A DNA stretch of 64,000 bases from B1 sp034439755 (GCA_034439755.1 JAWXAZ010000011.1:31290-95289); one strand, 5' to 3'. Shown: positions 42,856 to 52,543, counted from the stretch's first letter. Translations and numbers: made by a program. The notes: generated by a model not told the origin, from the letters alone.

Positions 42856-45078
42856 CTATTGTTTAAATTTCATTGTAAATGTGGTTCCTTTGTTTATTTC
42901 ACTTTTAACGCTAATTACCCCTCTCATGGCGTTAACGTGCGATTTAACTATGTAAAGTCCAATTCCTTTGCTATCATCGTTTTTATGGAATTTTTGGTAT
43001 AAACCAAATAGCTTATCTTTTACTTTACTTAAATTCATTCCTAAACCATTGTCTTCAAAAGTAAGGGTTAAGGTTTCACCTTCTAATTTCGAATTTATTT
43101 TGATATATAAGGGTTGGTTTGGAATAGCAAATTTGATTGAATTGGCAATAAAGTTTTGGAAAATGCTTTCCATAAAACTACCAATGAATATTCCCCCTCT
43201 AGCATGTTCAAAATTAGCCTCCATTTGTGTTTTAGAATTTTGGATAGATAGATTTAGGTTTAAGCACGCTTTTTCTAGAATATTTTCAAAGGAAATCCAT
43301 TCAAAAATATGTTTATTATGGTCTCTTAATACCACGGTTTCTATCAAATCCTCTAAAGTTTCATTGAGTTTTAAAGTAGAACGCTTAAAACCCTCTATTA
43401 AGGTTAAGGTGGTTGGATCGGCTATAAGAGAGGTGTCCAATAAGTCTATAATTCCTAATAAATTGGTTACTGGAGCTCTAAAATTATGTGAGGTGATATA
43501 AGAAAACTTTTTTAGTTCTTCAAGCGAAGTAGAAAGCTCCTCAATGAGCAATTCTTTTTCCCTTTCAAGTTTTACGCGTTGGGTAATGTCTTTATTAATT
43601 GCAACATAATTTAATTTAATCCCATTTTCATTAAATACGGGAGAAATGACTGCCTGTTCCCAGAACTCCTCTCCATTTTTCTTTTTATTGCAAAAAACGC
43701 CTTTCCATGATCTGTTTTGCCCTAACTCCTTCCACATTTCTTGGTGAATACTTGCACCTGTTTTTTCTGTTTTTAATATTCTGGGATTTTGTCCAATAGC
43801 CTCTGCTAGGGTATATCCTGTTAGCTGAGTAAAGGCAGGGTTAACATATTCAATTCTTCCATTCAAATCGGTAATAAGAATAGACGACTCAGTTTGGTCA
43901 ATAATTCTAGACAGTTTCCTTAACTGATTATCTTTTTCTTTCTTTAACGTAATGTCTATGGTGGTGCCAATAACGGCTGGATTATCATTGTAAAGGGTGG
44001 TGCTTCCAAATATTTCCATCCATCGGATAGAGCCAGATTTTGTAAGCATCCTTATGTCATAATGTTCATTGGTGATTTCTCCAGAAAGTCGATTCTCAAC
44101 TTTGCTTAAAACAAGTGGAAAGTCGTCTGGGTGAAAAAAATCTTTTAATTGCAATTGGTATATTTCTTCGGGTGTATATCCTAAATTTCTTGCGAAGACA
44201 TTATTTACATAAACATATTTTTCTCTGTTAATGATATGTATTCCTACAATTGAATCTTGCGCTAAACTTCTAAATTTTTGTTCCGACTCCTCTAATAATT
44301 TAATTTGCTTATTCTCCTTTGTTCTGTCACTATAACTCGAAACCCAATTAGCACATTTTCCGTGCGAATCAAAAATTGGGGAAAGGGATACTCTAGCCCA
44401 AAATTTTTCACCATTTTTTTTATAACATAATAATTCCAATTGTTTAGCATTGGTTTTGTTGTTCTTGGCTAAGAATTTGTTTAATTCTGTGAGGTCTGTT
44501 TCTGGTCCGCTAAACAGGGTATGTGGTTTTCCTAAAAGCTCTTCTTGGGTGTAACCAAATAGTTTTTCAAAGGCACTATTGACGAAAAGAATTTCAGGTG
44601 CTTCATCATAACTAATATGCCCAGTAATCACAATTCCTTCAAAAGTAGATTCTATGGCAGATTTTAACATGTCTAGTTTCTCTAAGGTTTCTCGTGTTTT
44701 TTGATAGTCCTTAGCTACGCAAACGCTTGTATTTTTGTCTGGCATTATAAACGCATCCCATTTCAACCAATGATATTGGCCATCTTTGCGTAAATACCTA
44801 TTTTCAAATTTAACTACATTTCCACCTTCTATTAGGTTTTTATTGACATGTAGGGTTGCCTCAATATCATCTGGATGTACAAAATAAATATATGGTTTCG
44901 ATGTCATTTCTTCTGGTGTCCAGCCTAAAACACGTTCAAATGATGGGTTCACTAAGGTGAAATAACCCTTTTCATCTATGAGCGTTAATAAATCAGAAGA
45001 AAACTCAAACCAATACAACAACTGCTCTGTAAGCAAGCTAGATGTTTTTATATCATTTATGGAAGAGGGATTTTTCAT
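42856..45078 (-). CDS. Multi-PAS histidine kinase
   Basis: The 740-residue soluble protein has four PAS domains at about 20-125, 135-250, 262-380 and 385-505, with repeated LGWTPEE, FGYTQEEL, LGYTPEEI and TGYTLAEA signatures. A dimerisation helix near 520-590 has phospho-acceptor His in SHNFRAPVTNLLG. The ATPase domain has FIANSIKF (N box), FEDNGLGM (G1) and GIGLYIVKSHV (G2). There are no membrane helices, so it senses internal signals. It is co-transcribed with the PAS-GAF protein upstream and two receivers downstream. Confidence 0.93.
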   Translation of the reverse strand: MKNPSSINDIKTSSLLTEQLLYWFEFSSDLLTLIDEKGYFTLVNPSFERVLGWTPEEMTSKPYIYFVHPDDIEATLHVNKNLIEGGNVVKFENRYLRKDGQYHWLKWDAFIMPDKNTSVCVAKDYQKTRETLEKLDMLKSAIESTFEGIVITGHISYDEAPEILFVNSAFEKLFGYTQEELLGKPHTLFSGPETDLTELNKFLAKNNKTNAKQLELLCYKKNGEKFWARVSLSPIFDSHGKCANWVSSYSDRTKENKQIKLLEESEQKFRSLAQDSIVGIHIINREKYVYVNNVFARNLGYTPEEIYQLQLKDFFHPDDFPLVLSKVENRLSGEITNEHYDIRMLTKSGSIRWMEIFGSTTLYNDNPAVIGTTIDITLKKEKDNQLRKLSRIIDQTESSILITDLNGRIEYVNPAFTQLTGYTLAEAIGQNPRILKTEKTGASIHQEMWKELGQNRSWKGVFCNKKKNGEEFWEQAVISPVFNENGIKLNYVAINKDITQRVKLEREKELLIEELSTSLEELKKFSYITSHNFRAPVTNLLGIIDLLDTSLIADPTTLTLIEGFKRSTLKLNETLEDLIETVVLRDHNKHIFEWISFENILEKACLNLNLSIQNSKTQMEANFEHARGGIFIGSFMESIFQNFIANSIKFAIPNQPLYIKINSKLEGETLTLTFEDNGLGMNLSKVKDKLFGLYQKFHKNDDSKGIGLYIVKSHVNAMRGVISVKSEINKGTTFTMKFKQ

Positions 45079-45079
45079 G

Positions 45080-47536
45080 TTATTTCATTTGACTGGTTCG
45101 ACTTAAAATAGATTTTGAAAAAATGGCTTCGGCTAATTTCATGTTCAACGGTTTCTCAACAATGTTTTTTACACAATCATTTCTTTTGAACTCATCCGAA
45201 ATTTTTTGATGCGCATTCGTTGTTAAAATTACTATGGGTGATTTTAAATGATTTGATTTATAAAACCGAAGAAAATCGGATGTTCCATTTTCATGAAACT
45301 GTCCATCTAAAAGTAATAAGTCGTCACCTAAATCCTCGTATTTTAGGTAGAAAGCTTTTACCTCTTCCAGCTCCTTAAAAATTTTAATTTGTCTCGGTTC
45401 AAAAAACTTCATCAAAAATAGTTCACTTATTTTTGCCGATAATTCATCTTCCTCAATTATTAAGACCCTTCCAACGGCCTTTAGTTGGTTCATTTTAAGC
45501 TTTACATCTTGCAGGTTGTCTCCAATCTTTTGGGCTAATTTCCTAATAGAGACATCTGCCTTTTCAAATGTTAACCTGCTGCTCGATAGTATTTCTTGTA
45601 GAAAGGGGTCTACCTCTTTCAAATCTTCTACCAATTCTACAATAGATTGCAGTTTGTGGAACTCATGGCTAATTTCAAAAGAGGTTATATTATGAAATTC
45701 TGTCAACCATTGATGCTGCTGCAACATCTCATTCTCTTGGGTATTCCCAGTTTCAAGATTTCGAGTGGTTAAAATAAGCTCTTCAGAATCCCCAAGTTTT
45801 ACATTCAATAAGGTTATTTCGGCTTGAGTATGCTCCCCAATTTCATTCGTAAATAAGGTAGTGTACCTTACCAGACTTTCTTTGCTGAGCTTTCTTAGCG
45901 CTGTTTCAAACCTTATTTTACGTTTTTCTGTTAATTGGTTAATTAGCCTTTCGCCTATTTTTAAAGTAGTGTTAAATACCGGGTTATTCTCCTTCAGCAA
46001 ATCCTTAGAACAATAGACTACTTCCGAATTGGGCTTCATAATTATTAAACTAAATCCCCATTGCGATACCATCGCTTCCAAATACCTGTAATTGGAGATT
46101 TGGGGTGTTTTGGGTCTCGATAAATTATGGCTATTTATTAATCTGGATTTAAACCTCATCTCGTTTATTTCAAGAGATAAGTTGCGAAAAATCCTTTGTA
46201 GTATTTTTTCCTCTTTTAAACCAAATGAATCCTTTTTTTCAGAATAAAGCGTAACAACCCCTTTTTCATTTCCTTCTATATCTAAATATAATTTGATGCT
46301 TGAAGATAGGCTATTCGATTTCGCTTTTTCTAGCCAATTCAAATATTCGGTATCGTTTTTTGCAGCATTTAATACCACCGTTTTTCTGGTAAGCATGCAG
46401 GTAGCAGTTGGCCCTCTTAAGGTTGTTTCTTCATTTAAATCAAAACTTAAACCTTTGGCATACGGGCTTTCTCCGGCAATAAATTGTGGTATATGCACTT
46501 GTTGTTTTTCATTGCCAATTTCAAATAAAAGCATCCAAGCCAATTTGTATCCGCCCTTTTCCACTAAAGTTTCTAGCACGTTTTTGATTAATTCATTTTC
46601 CTCTGTTTGAGTAAATATTTGGTGATTGACCTCGTTTAACAAATCATTTTCTCTTATTATTTGATATAGGCTTTCTTCGGTAGAAGTTCTCTTAGCCTGA
46701 ATCTGTATATTTCGAATGGCCTCGGTAATTTGATGGGAGATTTTTTGTAAAATATCTTTCTCATGCCCATCAAATGCATCCACAAATTCGCTACAAATGC
46801 TAAACATCCACTTGCTTTTATCTTCCAACTCGAGCGGAAAAATAATCACAGATTTAATATGCGGTTTGTTGTCTTTAAACCAAAATTGAGAAATATGGGA
46901 ATCGAGCTGTATAATTTGACAGGTTTTAAATTCCTTGTCATTAATTTTGTTCTCAAAAACAAACTGAAGCAAGCCAGATTCTACAAATGCTTTTTGTGGA
47001 ATGTACTCGCCAGATTCTTTATACCAAGGCTCTATGCCATGTGGATTAATTTTGCTTATCCAAGAGATTGGGTAATTGCCAGTTTTTACAACAATTTTGC
47101 AAGCCCCATCAAAGATTTCTTCTGGCTCATTGTTTAGCCTCAAGCATTCCATGATGTCGTATAATAGTCTAAGCTCTCTGTTTTCTCTGATGTGCTTTTG
47201 AGTAGATTCTGCTGGGTTAGTTCCTATACAAACAAGCGAGTCTATGTTGTCGTTCCAATACATGCTCCAATTCAAAAGTTTTTGGTTGCCCGCCTTTAAT
47301 TTAAATCCAGCCTCAAAGGTATATATTGCGTCGCCCAAGTTTGCTAAATTCGATTCAATTTCATGTAATCGGGTAGCCTCAATAACTAAAAAGTCTTTAA
47401 ACCGTTTACCCAATATTTCTTCCGACTTAAAGCCAGTTTGGTCCCAAACACCCTGGTTAACTCGGGTGCAAAAACCTTCCTGATTTATTTCAATAAATAA
47501 AGCGTTTTGTGGCTTAAGTTCTTTTTCTTTGGTCAT
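45080..47536 (-). CDS. PAS-GAF-GAF-PAS protein with DHp-like helix and degenerate receiver
   Basis: The protein is about 818 residues from the ATG at 47536; a TTG at 47560 opens the longest frame. Order: PAS (about 10-110), two GAF-like domains (about 125-290 and 305-465), a PAS-like domain (about 480-595), a helix with FEISHEFHKLQSIVELVE resembling a kinase dimerisation helix, and a receiver at about 695-815 (VLIIEEDELS, LLLLDGQF, VEKPL). There is no ATPase domain after the helix. It probably regulates or feeds the co-transcribed kinase. Which histidine, if any, is phosphorylated is unknown. Confidence 0.75.
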   Translation of the reverse strand: MTKEKELKPQNALFIEINQEGFCTRVNQGVWDQTGFKSEEILGKRFKDFLVIEATRLHEIESNLANLGDAIYTFEAGFKLKAGNQKLLNWSMYWNDNIDSLVCIGTNPAESTQKHIRENRELRLLYDIMECLRLNNEPEEIFDGACKIVVKTGNYPISWISKINPHGIEPWYKESGEYIPQKAFVESGLLQFVFENKINDKEFKTCQIIQLDSHISQFWFKDNKPHIKSVIIFPLELEDKSKWMFSICSEFVDAFDGHEKDILQKISHQITEAIRNIQIQAKRTSTEESLYQIIRENDLLNEVNHQIFTQTEENELIKNVLETLVEKGGYKLAWMLLFEIGNEKQQVHIPQFIAGESPYAKGLSFDLNEETTLRGPTATCMLTRKTVVLNAAKNDTEYLNWLEKAKSNSLSSSIKLYLDIEGNEKGVVTLYSEKKDSFGLKEEKILQRIFRNLSLEINEMRFKSRLINSHNLSRPKTPQISNYRYLEAMVSQWGFSLIIMKPNSEVVYCSKDLLKENNPVFNTTLKIGERLINQLTEKRKIRFETALRKLSKESLVRYTTLFTNEIGEHTQAEITLLNVKLGDSEELILTTRNLETGNTQENEMLQQHQWLTEFHNITSFEISHEFHKLQSIVELVEDLKEVDPFLQEILSSSRLTFEKADVSIRKLAQKIGDNLQDVKLKMNQLKAVGRVLIIEEDELSAKISELFLMKFFEPRQIKIFKELEEVKAFYLKYEDLGDDLLLLDGQFHENGTSDFLRFYKSNHLKSPIVILTTNAHQKISDEFKRNDCVKNIVEKPLNMKLAEAIFSKSILSRTSQMK

Positions 47537-47575
47537 TGTGGTAGCTGGGCATTTAACCAATCTTTATTAGGAAAT

Positions 47576-47606
47576 CAAAGATATAGCGCTTGCTTTTAAA
47601 TTACAA
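47576..47606 (-). promoter_or_regulatory. Promoter of the four-gene signalling operon
   Basis: On the minus strand TTG (47604-47606), a 20-base spacer and an exact TAtcTTTG (47576-47583). It lies about 40 bases before the ATG at 47536. Confidence 0.55.
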
Positions 47607-47689
47607 GCTAATTTATCTTAGTTTTTTTTCTAATAGTGATTGCCAAATAATTTAAATAAATTGCATATGAACAGAATAACTTTGTATAT

Positions 47690-48346
47690 ATGGATGATCG
47701 CGAAAATTTGGAAAATTTAGCACTTAAAAAATCAATTCTTCCCGTGCTGGTTTACCTCCTAATTTGTTCGGCAGTGTTTTTTTTAATAGACCAAACGAGT
47801 TTAAGTGCAAACCATTTTTTAGGAAATGAAAACCTAAAATTGGTTAACGTGCTAAAAGGAATTGTTATAGGTTTGCTCACTACTTTTTTGATTTTTTTCT
47901 TATTTTATAAATACAAATATGTTGAAATAAATGCCCTGCGAAATATGCATAAAATGGTATTGGCGTCACCTTATCCTATGGCTTTGTTGCATTATAAAGA
48001 TCAATCTGTAATGGCTTGTAGCAATGCTTTTTCCCGACTATTAGGATACACTTCTAATGAGACAATACAATTAACCTTAAGTGATATTTTAACTGAAATT
48101 GCCTTTAAAAAATTAATGGAGCAAAAAAAAATCAATACCACTATAAACCACGATTTTGCAGATTTACACCTTGTGCAAAAAAACAAACAAGCCCTATCGC
48201 TTGCAGTAAATGTGATGAACTTTGAATTGTTAGACAAAGAATATTTGATTATCAGCTGTCACAGTGCCATTTCGGCCCCTAAAACACTTTCTGGTAAAGA
48301 AGAAAATCAAGCTCAAGCAAATAACCAAAGAAAGTTTCAGTTTTAA
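47690..48346 (+). CDS. Membrane-anchored PAS protein without output domain
   Basis: The 218-residue protein has two membrane helices (about 16-36 and 56-77) flanking a short external loop. A cytoplasmic PAS domain (about 90-190: MVLASPYPMALLHYKDQ, FSRLLGYTSNETI) and a polar tail follow. No kinase, cyclase or receiver follows. It is divergent from the PAS/GAF operon, so it may be a membrane partner of that system. An exact TAacTTTG box ends six bases before the ATG (47677-47684), which would give an almost leaderless message. Confidence 0.7.
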   Translation: MDDRENLENLALKKSILPVLVYLLICSAVFFLIDQTSLSANHFLGNENLKLVNVLKGIVIGLLTTFLIFFLFYKYKYVEINALRNMHKMVLASPYPMALLHYKDQSVMACSNAFSRLLGYTSNETIQLTLSDILTEIAFKKLMEQKKINTTINHDFADLHLVQKNKQALSLAVNVMNFELLDKEYLIISCHSAISAPKTLSGKEENQAQANNQRKFQF

Positions 48347-48372
48347 CCCAGCGCCATAAGCAGCAAAACTCA

Positions 48373-48415
48373 TAAAAAAATGGCCACTCACATTCATGTA
48401 GGCGGCCATTTTTAT
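48373..48415. terminator. Bidirectional terminator between PAS gene and fabI
   Basis: Perfect arms aaaaatggcc (48376-48385) and ggccattttt (48404-48413), flanked by further A and T residues, lie between the two convergent stop codons. Confidence 0.8.
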
Positions 48416-48430
48416 GAATTTAATAAAATC

Positions 48431-49249
48431 TTACTTCTTATTTTCCATCAATTTAAACACATCGTAACTAAAGCCCGTAAAACTAAAGCCGCCATCGTGG
48501 TAAAGGTTTTGCATGGTAACCATTCTGCTTAAATCTGAGAACATCAATACGCAATAATCTGCACATGCTTCTGCACTGGCATTGCCCAAGGGCGATAAAG
48601 CCGAGGCGTAATCAAAGAAATCGCCAAAGCCTTTTACACCGCTACCTGCTGTAGTAGGTGTAGGGCTTTGAGAAATGGTATTGATCCTCACTTTATTTCT
48701 TTTTCCATAATGATACCCAAATCCACGGGCATAAGATTCGAGCAATGATTTGGCATCACCCATTTCACTATAATCTGGGAAAATGCGCTGCGAAGCAATA
48801 TACGTTAAGGCCAAAACAGATCCCCAATCGTTAATGGCATCCATTTTAAAACAAGTTTGCAATAATCTGTGAAAAGAAACGGAACTAATATCCAAAGTTT
48901 CATGGTGCCATTTATAATCTAAATCGCCATAAGGTTTGCCTTTTCTAATATTCATACTCATGCCCACCGAATGTAAAATGAAATCGATTTTACCGCCCAA
49001 AATTTCCATGGATTGCTTAATCAAATTTTCCATGTCCTCGTTTTTAGTAACATCGCATGGTATAATTTTCGCATTGTTACAATCGGCCGCAAGTTTGTTT
49101 ATTTCACCCATACGCATGGCAATAGGGGCGTTGGTTAACACAAATTCTGCGCCTTGTTCATGGCATTTTAAAGCAACTTGCCAAGCAATACTCTTATCAT
49201 TTAATGCACCGAATATGATGCCTTTTTTACCTTTAAGTAAATTATTCAT
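48431..49249 (-). CDS. fabI: Enoyl-[acyl-carrier-protein] reductase (NADH), FabI
   Basis: The 272-residue short-chain-dehydrogenase-fold protein has the FabI-type nucleotide loop GIIFGALNDKSIAW and the catalytic pair Tyr160 and Lys167 (YSEMGDAK, a Y-x6-K spacing). ITLSHSVGM-like core strands and SPTPTTAGSGVKGF also fit. It reduces trans-2-enoyl-ACP in the last step of each fatty-acid elongation cycle. It is transcribed alone, convergent with the PAS gene. Confidence 0.95.
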   Translation of the reverse strand: MNNLLKGKKGIIFGALNDKSIAWQVALKCHEQGAEFVLTNAPIAMRMGEINKLAADCNNAKIIPCDVTKNEDMENLIKQSMEILGGKIDFILHSVGMSMNIRKGKPYGDLDYKWHHETLDISSVSFHRLLQTCFKMDAINDWGSVLALTYIASQRIFPDYSEMGDAKSLLESYARGFGYHYGKRNKVRINTISQSPTPTTAGSGVKGFGDFFDYASALSPLGNASAEACADYCVLMFSDLSRMVTMQNLYHDGGFSFTGFSYDVFKLMENKK

Positions 49250-49434
49250 ATCTAATTGTCAATCTTGTTTGTTGCAAGTTTAAGGTTTTTTACACTTATT
49301 GGGAAAAATGTTTTTAACCAACCCCAAAAAACCAAAATATATTCCCTTAATTTATCCTAAAAGTAAGATTTTTGCAACAATAACCGTATTTTACGCCTCA
49401 TTATCCATTAAATTATCAAATTATAGCGCGCTGC

Positions 49435-50037
49435 ATGTTAAATTCTTTACTAAAAAAAGTACTTATGACACTTCTAAGTGTTTGTTTTTTTACTTTAATC
49501 CAAGCCCAAGAGGTACTAGATTCTATTGCTGAACATAGTTGCGAGTGTATCAAAACCCTAGACCTAAAAAATATGCCAAAAGAAAAACTTACCATCGAAC
49601 TTGGTTTGTGTATGATGAAATCGGCTCAGCCTTACGAAAAAAAATTGAAGCAGGATTATGGCATCGACATGAAAAAAGTGGATAAGGGCGATGGCGAAAA
49701 ATTAGGGCGGTTAGTAGGTTTAAAAATGGCCTCAAATTGTGCGTCTTTTGCCGATTTAATTACCCGCATTACCTCCGATGAGGCCGCCACGCTTAGCATA
49801 GATGGCACCATTACAGAATTTGTGACCGATCAATTTTTGAGCATTGTAATTAAGGATAGCGATGGAAGAGACCAGAAAATTATTTGGCTCGAATATTTTA
49901 AAAATTCTGAAAAATTGCTTGCCAATGGTAAAAATAAAAATGTAAGCATCGAGTATCAAGAGCGCGAATTATACAACCCTAAATTTAAAGATTACATTAA
50001 ATATAAAGTGGCAACCGGCATTCGTTACGATGATTAA
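49435..50037 (+). CDS. Secreted protein of unknown function
   Basis: The 200-residue protein has a signal peptide (MLNSLLKKVLMTLLSVCFF, cleavage after about IQAQ) and then SIAEHSCECIKTLDL and LGLCMMKSA, an N-terminal segment with three cysteines seen in other Bacteroidota secreted proteins of unknown role. A beta-rich C-terminal part follows (LSIDGTITEFV, FLSIVIKDSDGR, IIWLEYF). It overlaps the M1 peptidase gene by eight bases, so they are co-translated. The family is not recognised. Confidence 0.7.
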   Translation: MLNSLLKKVLMTLLSVCFFTLIQAQEVLDSIAEHSCECIKTLDLKNMPKEKLTIELGLCMMKSAQPYEKKLKQDYGIDMKKVDKGDGEKLGRLVGLKMASNCASFADLITRITSDEAATLSIDGTITEFVTDQFLSIVIKDSDGRDQKIIWLEYFKNSEKLLANGKNKNVSIEYQERELYNPKFKDYIKYKVATGIRYDD

Positions 50038-51643
50038 AGTGTTGAAAAAATATCCTTCACACATAGTAATTTGTCTCTTGTTCTTGCCGTTTTTCCTTCG
50101 GTCTGAACCAAGCGCATCTGACAACTCATTTGATGTAATTTCTTATCAAATTCACCTCAAGGTTACACCTGCTCAAAAGTTTATTGAGGGCTCTAACCTC
50201 ATTAAGGTTTGCGCCCTCAAAAACATGCGTGCCATTAAGCTCGATTTGTTTTGGCAAATGAAAGTTTCATCGGTTATTTTTAATGGCAAACAATTGAACT
50301 TTCAACGAGATTCCAACTGGTTCAATGTTCACTTGCCTTATACCCTAAAAAAGGGCGATACCATGAGCTTTTATGTGTATTTTTCTGGTTGTCCCATCGA
50401 AGCAAAAAAGGCACCTTGGGATGGCGGGTTTGTTTGGAGCAAGGACAGCTCTGGCGCCCCTTGGGTAGGCCTGGCTTGCGAGGGCTTGGGTGCGGCTTGC
50501 TGGCTGCCTTGTAAAAATGATTGGCAAGATGAACCTAGCTATGTAAAGACCACCTTAGAAGTGCCCAAAAATTTAATTGGCGTTAGCAATGGAAAGCTCC
50601 TTTCGCAAGCAACTTTGCCCAATGGCTATGCCCAATTTGTGTGGGAGGTAAATTCGCCCATCAACAACTATAATATTAGCATAAACGTGGGCGATTATGC
50701 CCATTGGGAAGATGTGTATGTAAATGAAAAAGGGCAGCGTTTATTGCTCAATTATTATGTGTTAAAATATAATTTGGATCAGGCCAAAACGCATTTTCAA
50801 CAGGTAAAGCGTATGCTCAAAACTTTTGAGGGATATTTTGGTAAATATCCTTTTTATGAAGATGGCTATAAATTGGTTGAAACGCCATATTGGGGTATGG
50901 AGCACCAAAGTTGTGTAGCTTATGGCAACAATTACCAAAACAATAAATTTGGGTTCGATTTTATCATCGTTCACGAGAGCGGACACGAATGGTTTGGAAA
51001 TAGCATTACGGCCTATAACCGTTCCGATATGTGGATTCACGAGGGATTTACCACCTATAGCGAGGCGCTTTTTGTAGAAAAACAATATGGCCAGCCAAGG
51101 GCTATTCAGTATTTGTTGGCTCAGAAAGGAAACATCAAAAATTTAAGTCCCATAATTGGCAAGCCTTGGGTTGATGCAAAGCACCCCGATAACGACATTT
51201 ATTATAAAGGAACTTGGATGTTGCATACCATGCGAAGCATACTAGACAATGACACCCTTTGGTTTAATACCCTAAAAGAATTGAACCAAAAATTCTTTCA
51301 CAAAATTGTTACCAGTGCCGATGTAGAAAAGTTTATAATTAACCGCACTAAATATGATTTTGGTCCTTTCTTTAACCAATATTTGCGGCATGCTGCGCTG
51401 CCTGTTTTAGAGTATTATATGGTAAATAAAAATGGCTTAAACGAATTGCATTATAGGTTAAACGCAAAAGTAAAAACGCTTAGATTGCCTGTTAAAGTGG
51501 CCCTTGGCAAGGATAAATTCGATTTTGTAGTGGCAGAGAAGAGTTGGAAGATATATGATTTGCCTTATAGCAACAAGGAGGATTTTAAAATTGATGAGGC
51601 ACATTTCTTAATCTCCTCAAAAAGAATATTGGCTCAGCCTTAA
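50030..51643 (+). CDS. M1-family zinc metallopeptidase
   Basis: The 537-residue protein has an N-terminal hydrophobic signal (about 8-22) and an aminopeptidase-N-like beta domain. The zinc site is VHESGHEWFG near residue 314, with the downstream glutamate in WIHEGFTTYSEALF about 24 residues on, i.e. the HExxH-x18-E pattern. The exopeptidase GAMEN motif appears as WGMEHQ, a common variant in this bacterial subgroup. It lacks the long C-terminal helical domain of full-length aminopeptidase N. It is likely periplasmic. Confidence 0.9.
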   Translation: MIKVLKKYPSHIVICLLFLPFFLRSEPSASDNSFDVISYQIHLKVTPAQKFIEGSNLIKVCALKNMRAIKLDLFWQMKVSSVIFNGKQLNFQRDSNWFNVHLPYTLKKGDTMSFYVYFSGCPIEAKKAPWDGGFVWSKDSSGAPWVGLACEGLGAACWLPCKNDWQDEPSYVKTTLEVPKNLIGVSNGKLLSQATLPNGYAQFVWEVNSPINNYNISINVGDYAHWEDVYVNEKGQRLLLNYYVLKYNLDQAKTHFQQVKRMLKTFEGYFGKYPFYEDGYKLVETPYWGMEHQSCVAYGNNYQNNKFGFDFIIVHESGHEWFGNSITAYNRSDMWIHEGFTTYSEALFVEKQYGQPRAIQYLLAQKGNIKNLSPIIGKPWVDAKHPDNDIYYKGTWMLHTMRSILDNDTLWFNTLKELNQKFFHKIVTSADVEKFIINRTKYDFGPFFNQYLRHAALPVLEYYMVNKNGLNELHYRLNAKVKTLRLPVKVALGKDKFDFVVAEKSWKIYDLPYSNKEDFKIDEAHFLISSKRILAQP

Positions 51644-51674
51644 TATTGGCTCAGCCTTAATATTGGCTCAGCCT
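51624..51674 (+). repeat. 17-base tandem repeat x3 at the M1 peptidase 3' end
   Basis: The unit taatattggctcagcct occurs at 51624-51640 (first base differs), 51641-51657 and 51658-51674. The first copy encodes the last residues of the peptidase (ILAQP); the next two follow its stop codon. Confidence 0.85.
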
Positions 51675-51677
51675 TAA

Positions 51678-51983
51678 TTAAAAACCTTTTACTTTGTTAC
51701 CACTTTGAGTTTCCTTCTCGGCATCTATGGTATCTATATTTTCTTTCTTGTTCTTGTTGGCAAGGTTTTCAATTTGATCTACTTTAGATGGCATATCAAG
51801 GCTATTTTTCTTTGCTTGTATGCCTTGTATTCCTGTTTGGCTGGTGTACACATTAAACATAACCAACAAGCCGCCTACCATAAAAACCTGACTAACCAAA
51901 AATATTTTAGCCCAAGCTTTTCTGCGGTTCATAAAGCCAATAACGTTAATGGCTAATAAGAGGACGAAAATTGTAAGTAGCAT
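51678..51983 (-). CDS. Small membrane protein, unknown
   Basis: The 101-residue protein has two hydrophobic helices (about 1-17 and 27-46) joined by FMNRRKAWAK and a polar, charged C-terminal half rich in Lys, Asp and Asn. No family is recognised. Start and stop are clean, and the strand agrees with the next small membrane gene. Confidence 0.5.
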   Translation of the reverse strand: MLLTIFVLLLAINVIGFMNRRKAWAKIFLVSQVFMVGGLLVMFNVYTSQTGIQGIQAKKNSLDMPSKVDQIENLANKNKKENIDTIDAEKETQSGNKVKGF

Positions 51984-52135
51984 AATCTTGTTTATTTATA
52001 TTTTAATAATTGCAAAGATGAATCCATTTTAAATCTTATTTCGTAACTGTTTATATGTTAGCGGGTTTTAGTTTTTGTTTTATTGGTTTCAGTTTTTTTT
52101 TTGGTTCAATTTGGGAGGCTTATACCTATATTGAA

Positions 52136-52438
52136 CTATTGGGGTGGTGGACCTTCTCCTGTAACGGCATTTTTGGCCTCTCGATACACGTCGTCGAACG
52201 GCGTATTAATGCCAGGGAAAAGGTCTATTTGGTATTCAGTTTTTAACTCCAATAATACTGCTAATGTAATTCCAATTATAAAAATCACATAGATAATTCC
52301 AAAAACCTGCTCTATAAGTTTAGATCTCTCGTGTTCAACCAGTTCATCTAAGGCATTTTTCTGCCTGCTGTTTTGGGTATTCTTAAATAAAGGTTCAGAT
52401 TTTCCTATGGTTTTCAAATTGAAACGAATGTAAAACAA
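52136..52438 (-). CDS. Small single-span membrane protein, unknown
   Basis: The 100-residue protein has a charged N-terminal half (LDELVEHERSKLIEQ, an amphipathic helix), one membrane span (about 48-66) and a polar tail ending GEGPPPQ. No family is recognised. It may pair with the small membrane protein downstream at 51678; the 152-base gap argues only weakly for one operon. Confidence 0.5.
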   Translation of the reverse strand: MFYIRFNLKTIGKSEPLFKNTQNSRQKNALDELVEHERSKLIEQVFGIIYVIFIIGITLAVLLELKTEYQIDLFPGINTPFDDVYREAKNAVTGEGPPPQ

Positions 52439-52477
52439 AATCTTAAAACGCGTTACAATAATATCTCAAATGGGCAT

Positions 52478-52536
52478 AAAAAAAACTTTGCGCTGCTATG
52501 AGAATTTTACTTCCCTTGCTGCACAAAGTTTTTTTT
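52478..52536. terminator. Terminator after the haem-type lipoprotein gene
   Basis: Left arm 52478-52493 (aaaaaaaactttgcgc) pairs with 52521-52536 (gcacaaagtttttttt) with one mismatch. On the minus strand it ends in a T run, 30 bases after the stop at 52568. It could serve both strands. Confidence 0.65.
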
Positions 52537-52543
52537 GTTTAAC

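Noticed and set aside
42968..43501. 177-codon plus-strand open frame
   Set aside because: It is antisense to the kinase ATPase domain and has no start signal or family resemblance.
49299..49532. 77-codon plus-strand open frame upstream of the secreted protein
   Set aside because: It overlaps the signal-peptide region of the 49435 gene in another frame and has no start signal.
52055..52292. Two plus-strand open frames rich in Phe and Ser
   Set aside because: They are antisense to the small single-span membrane protein at 52136 and low in complexity.
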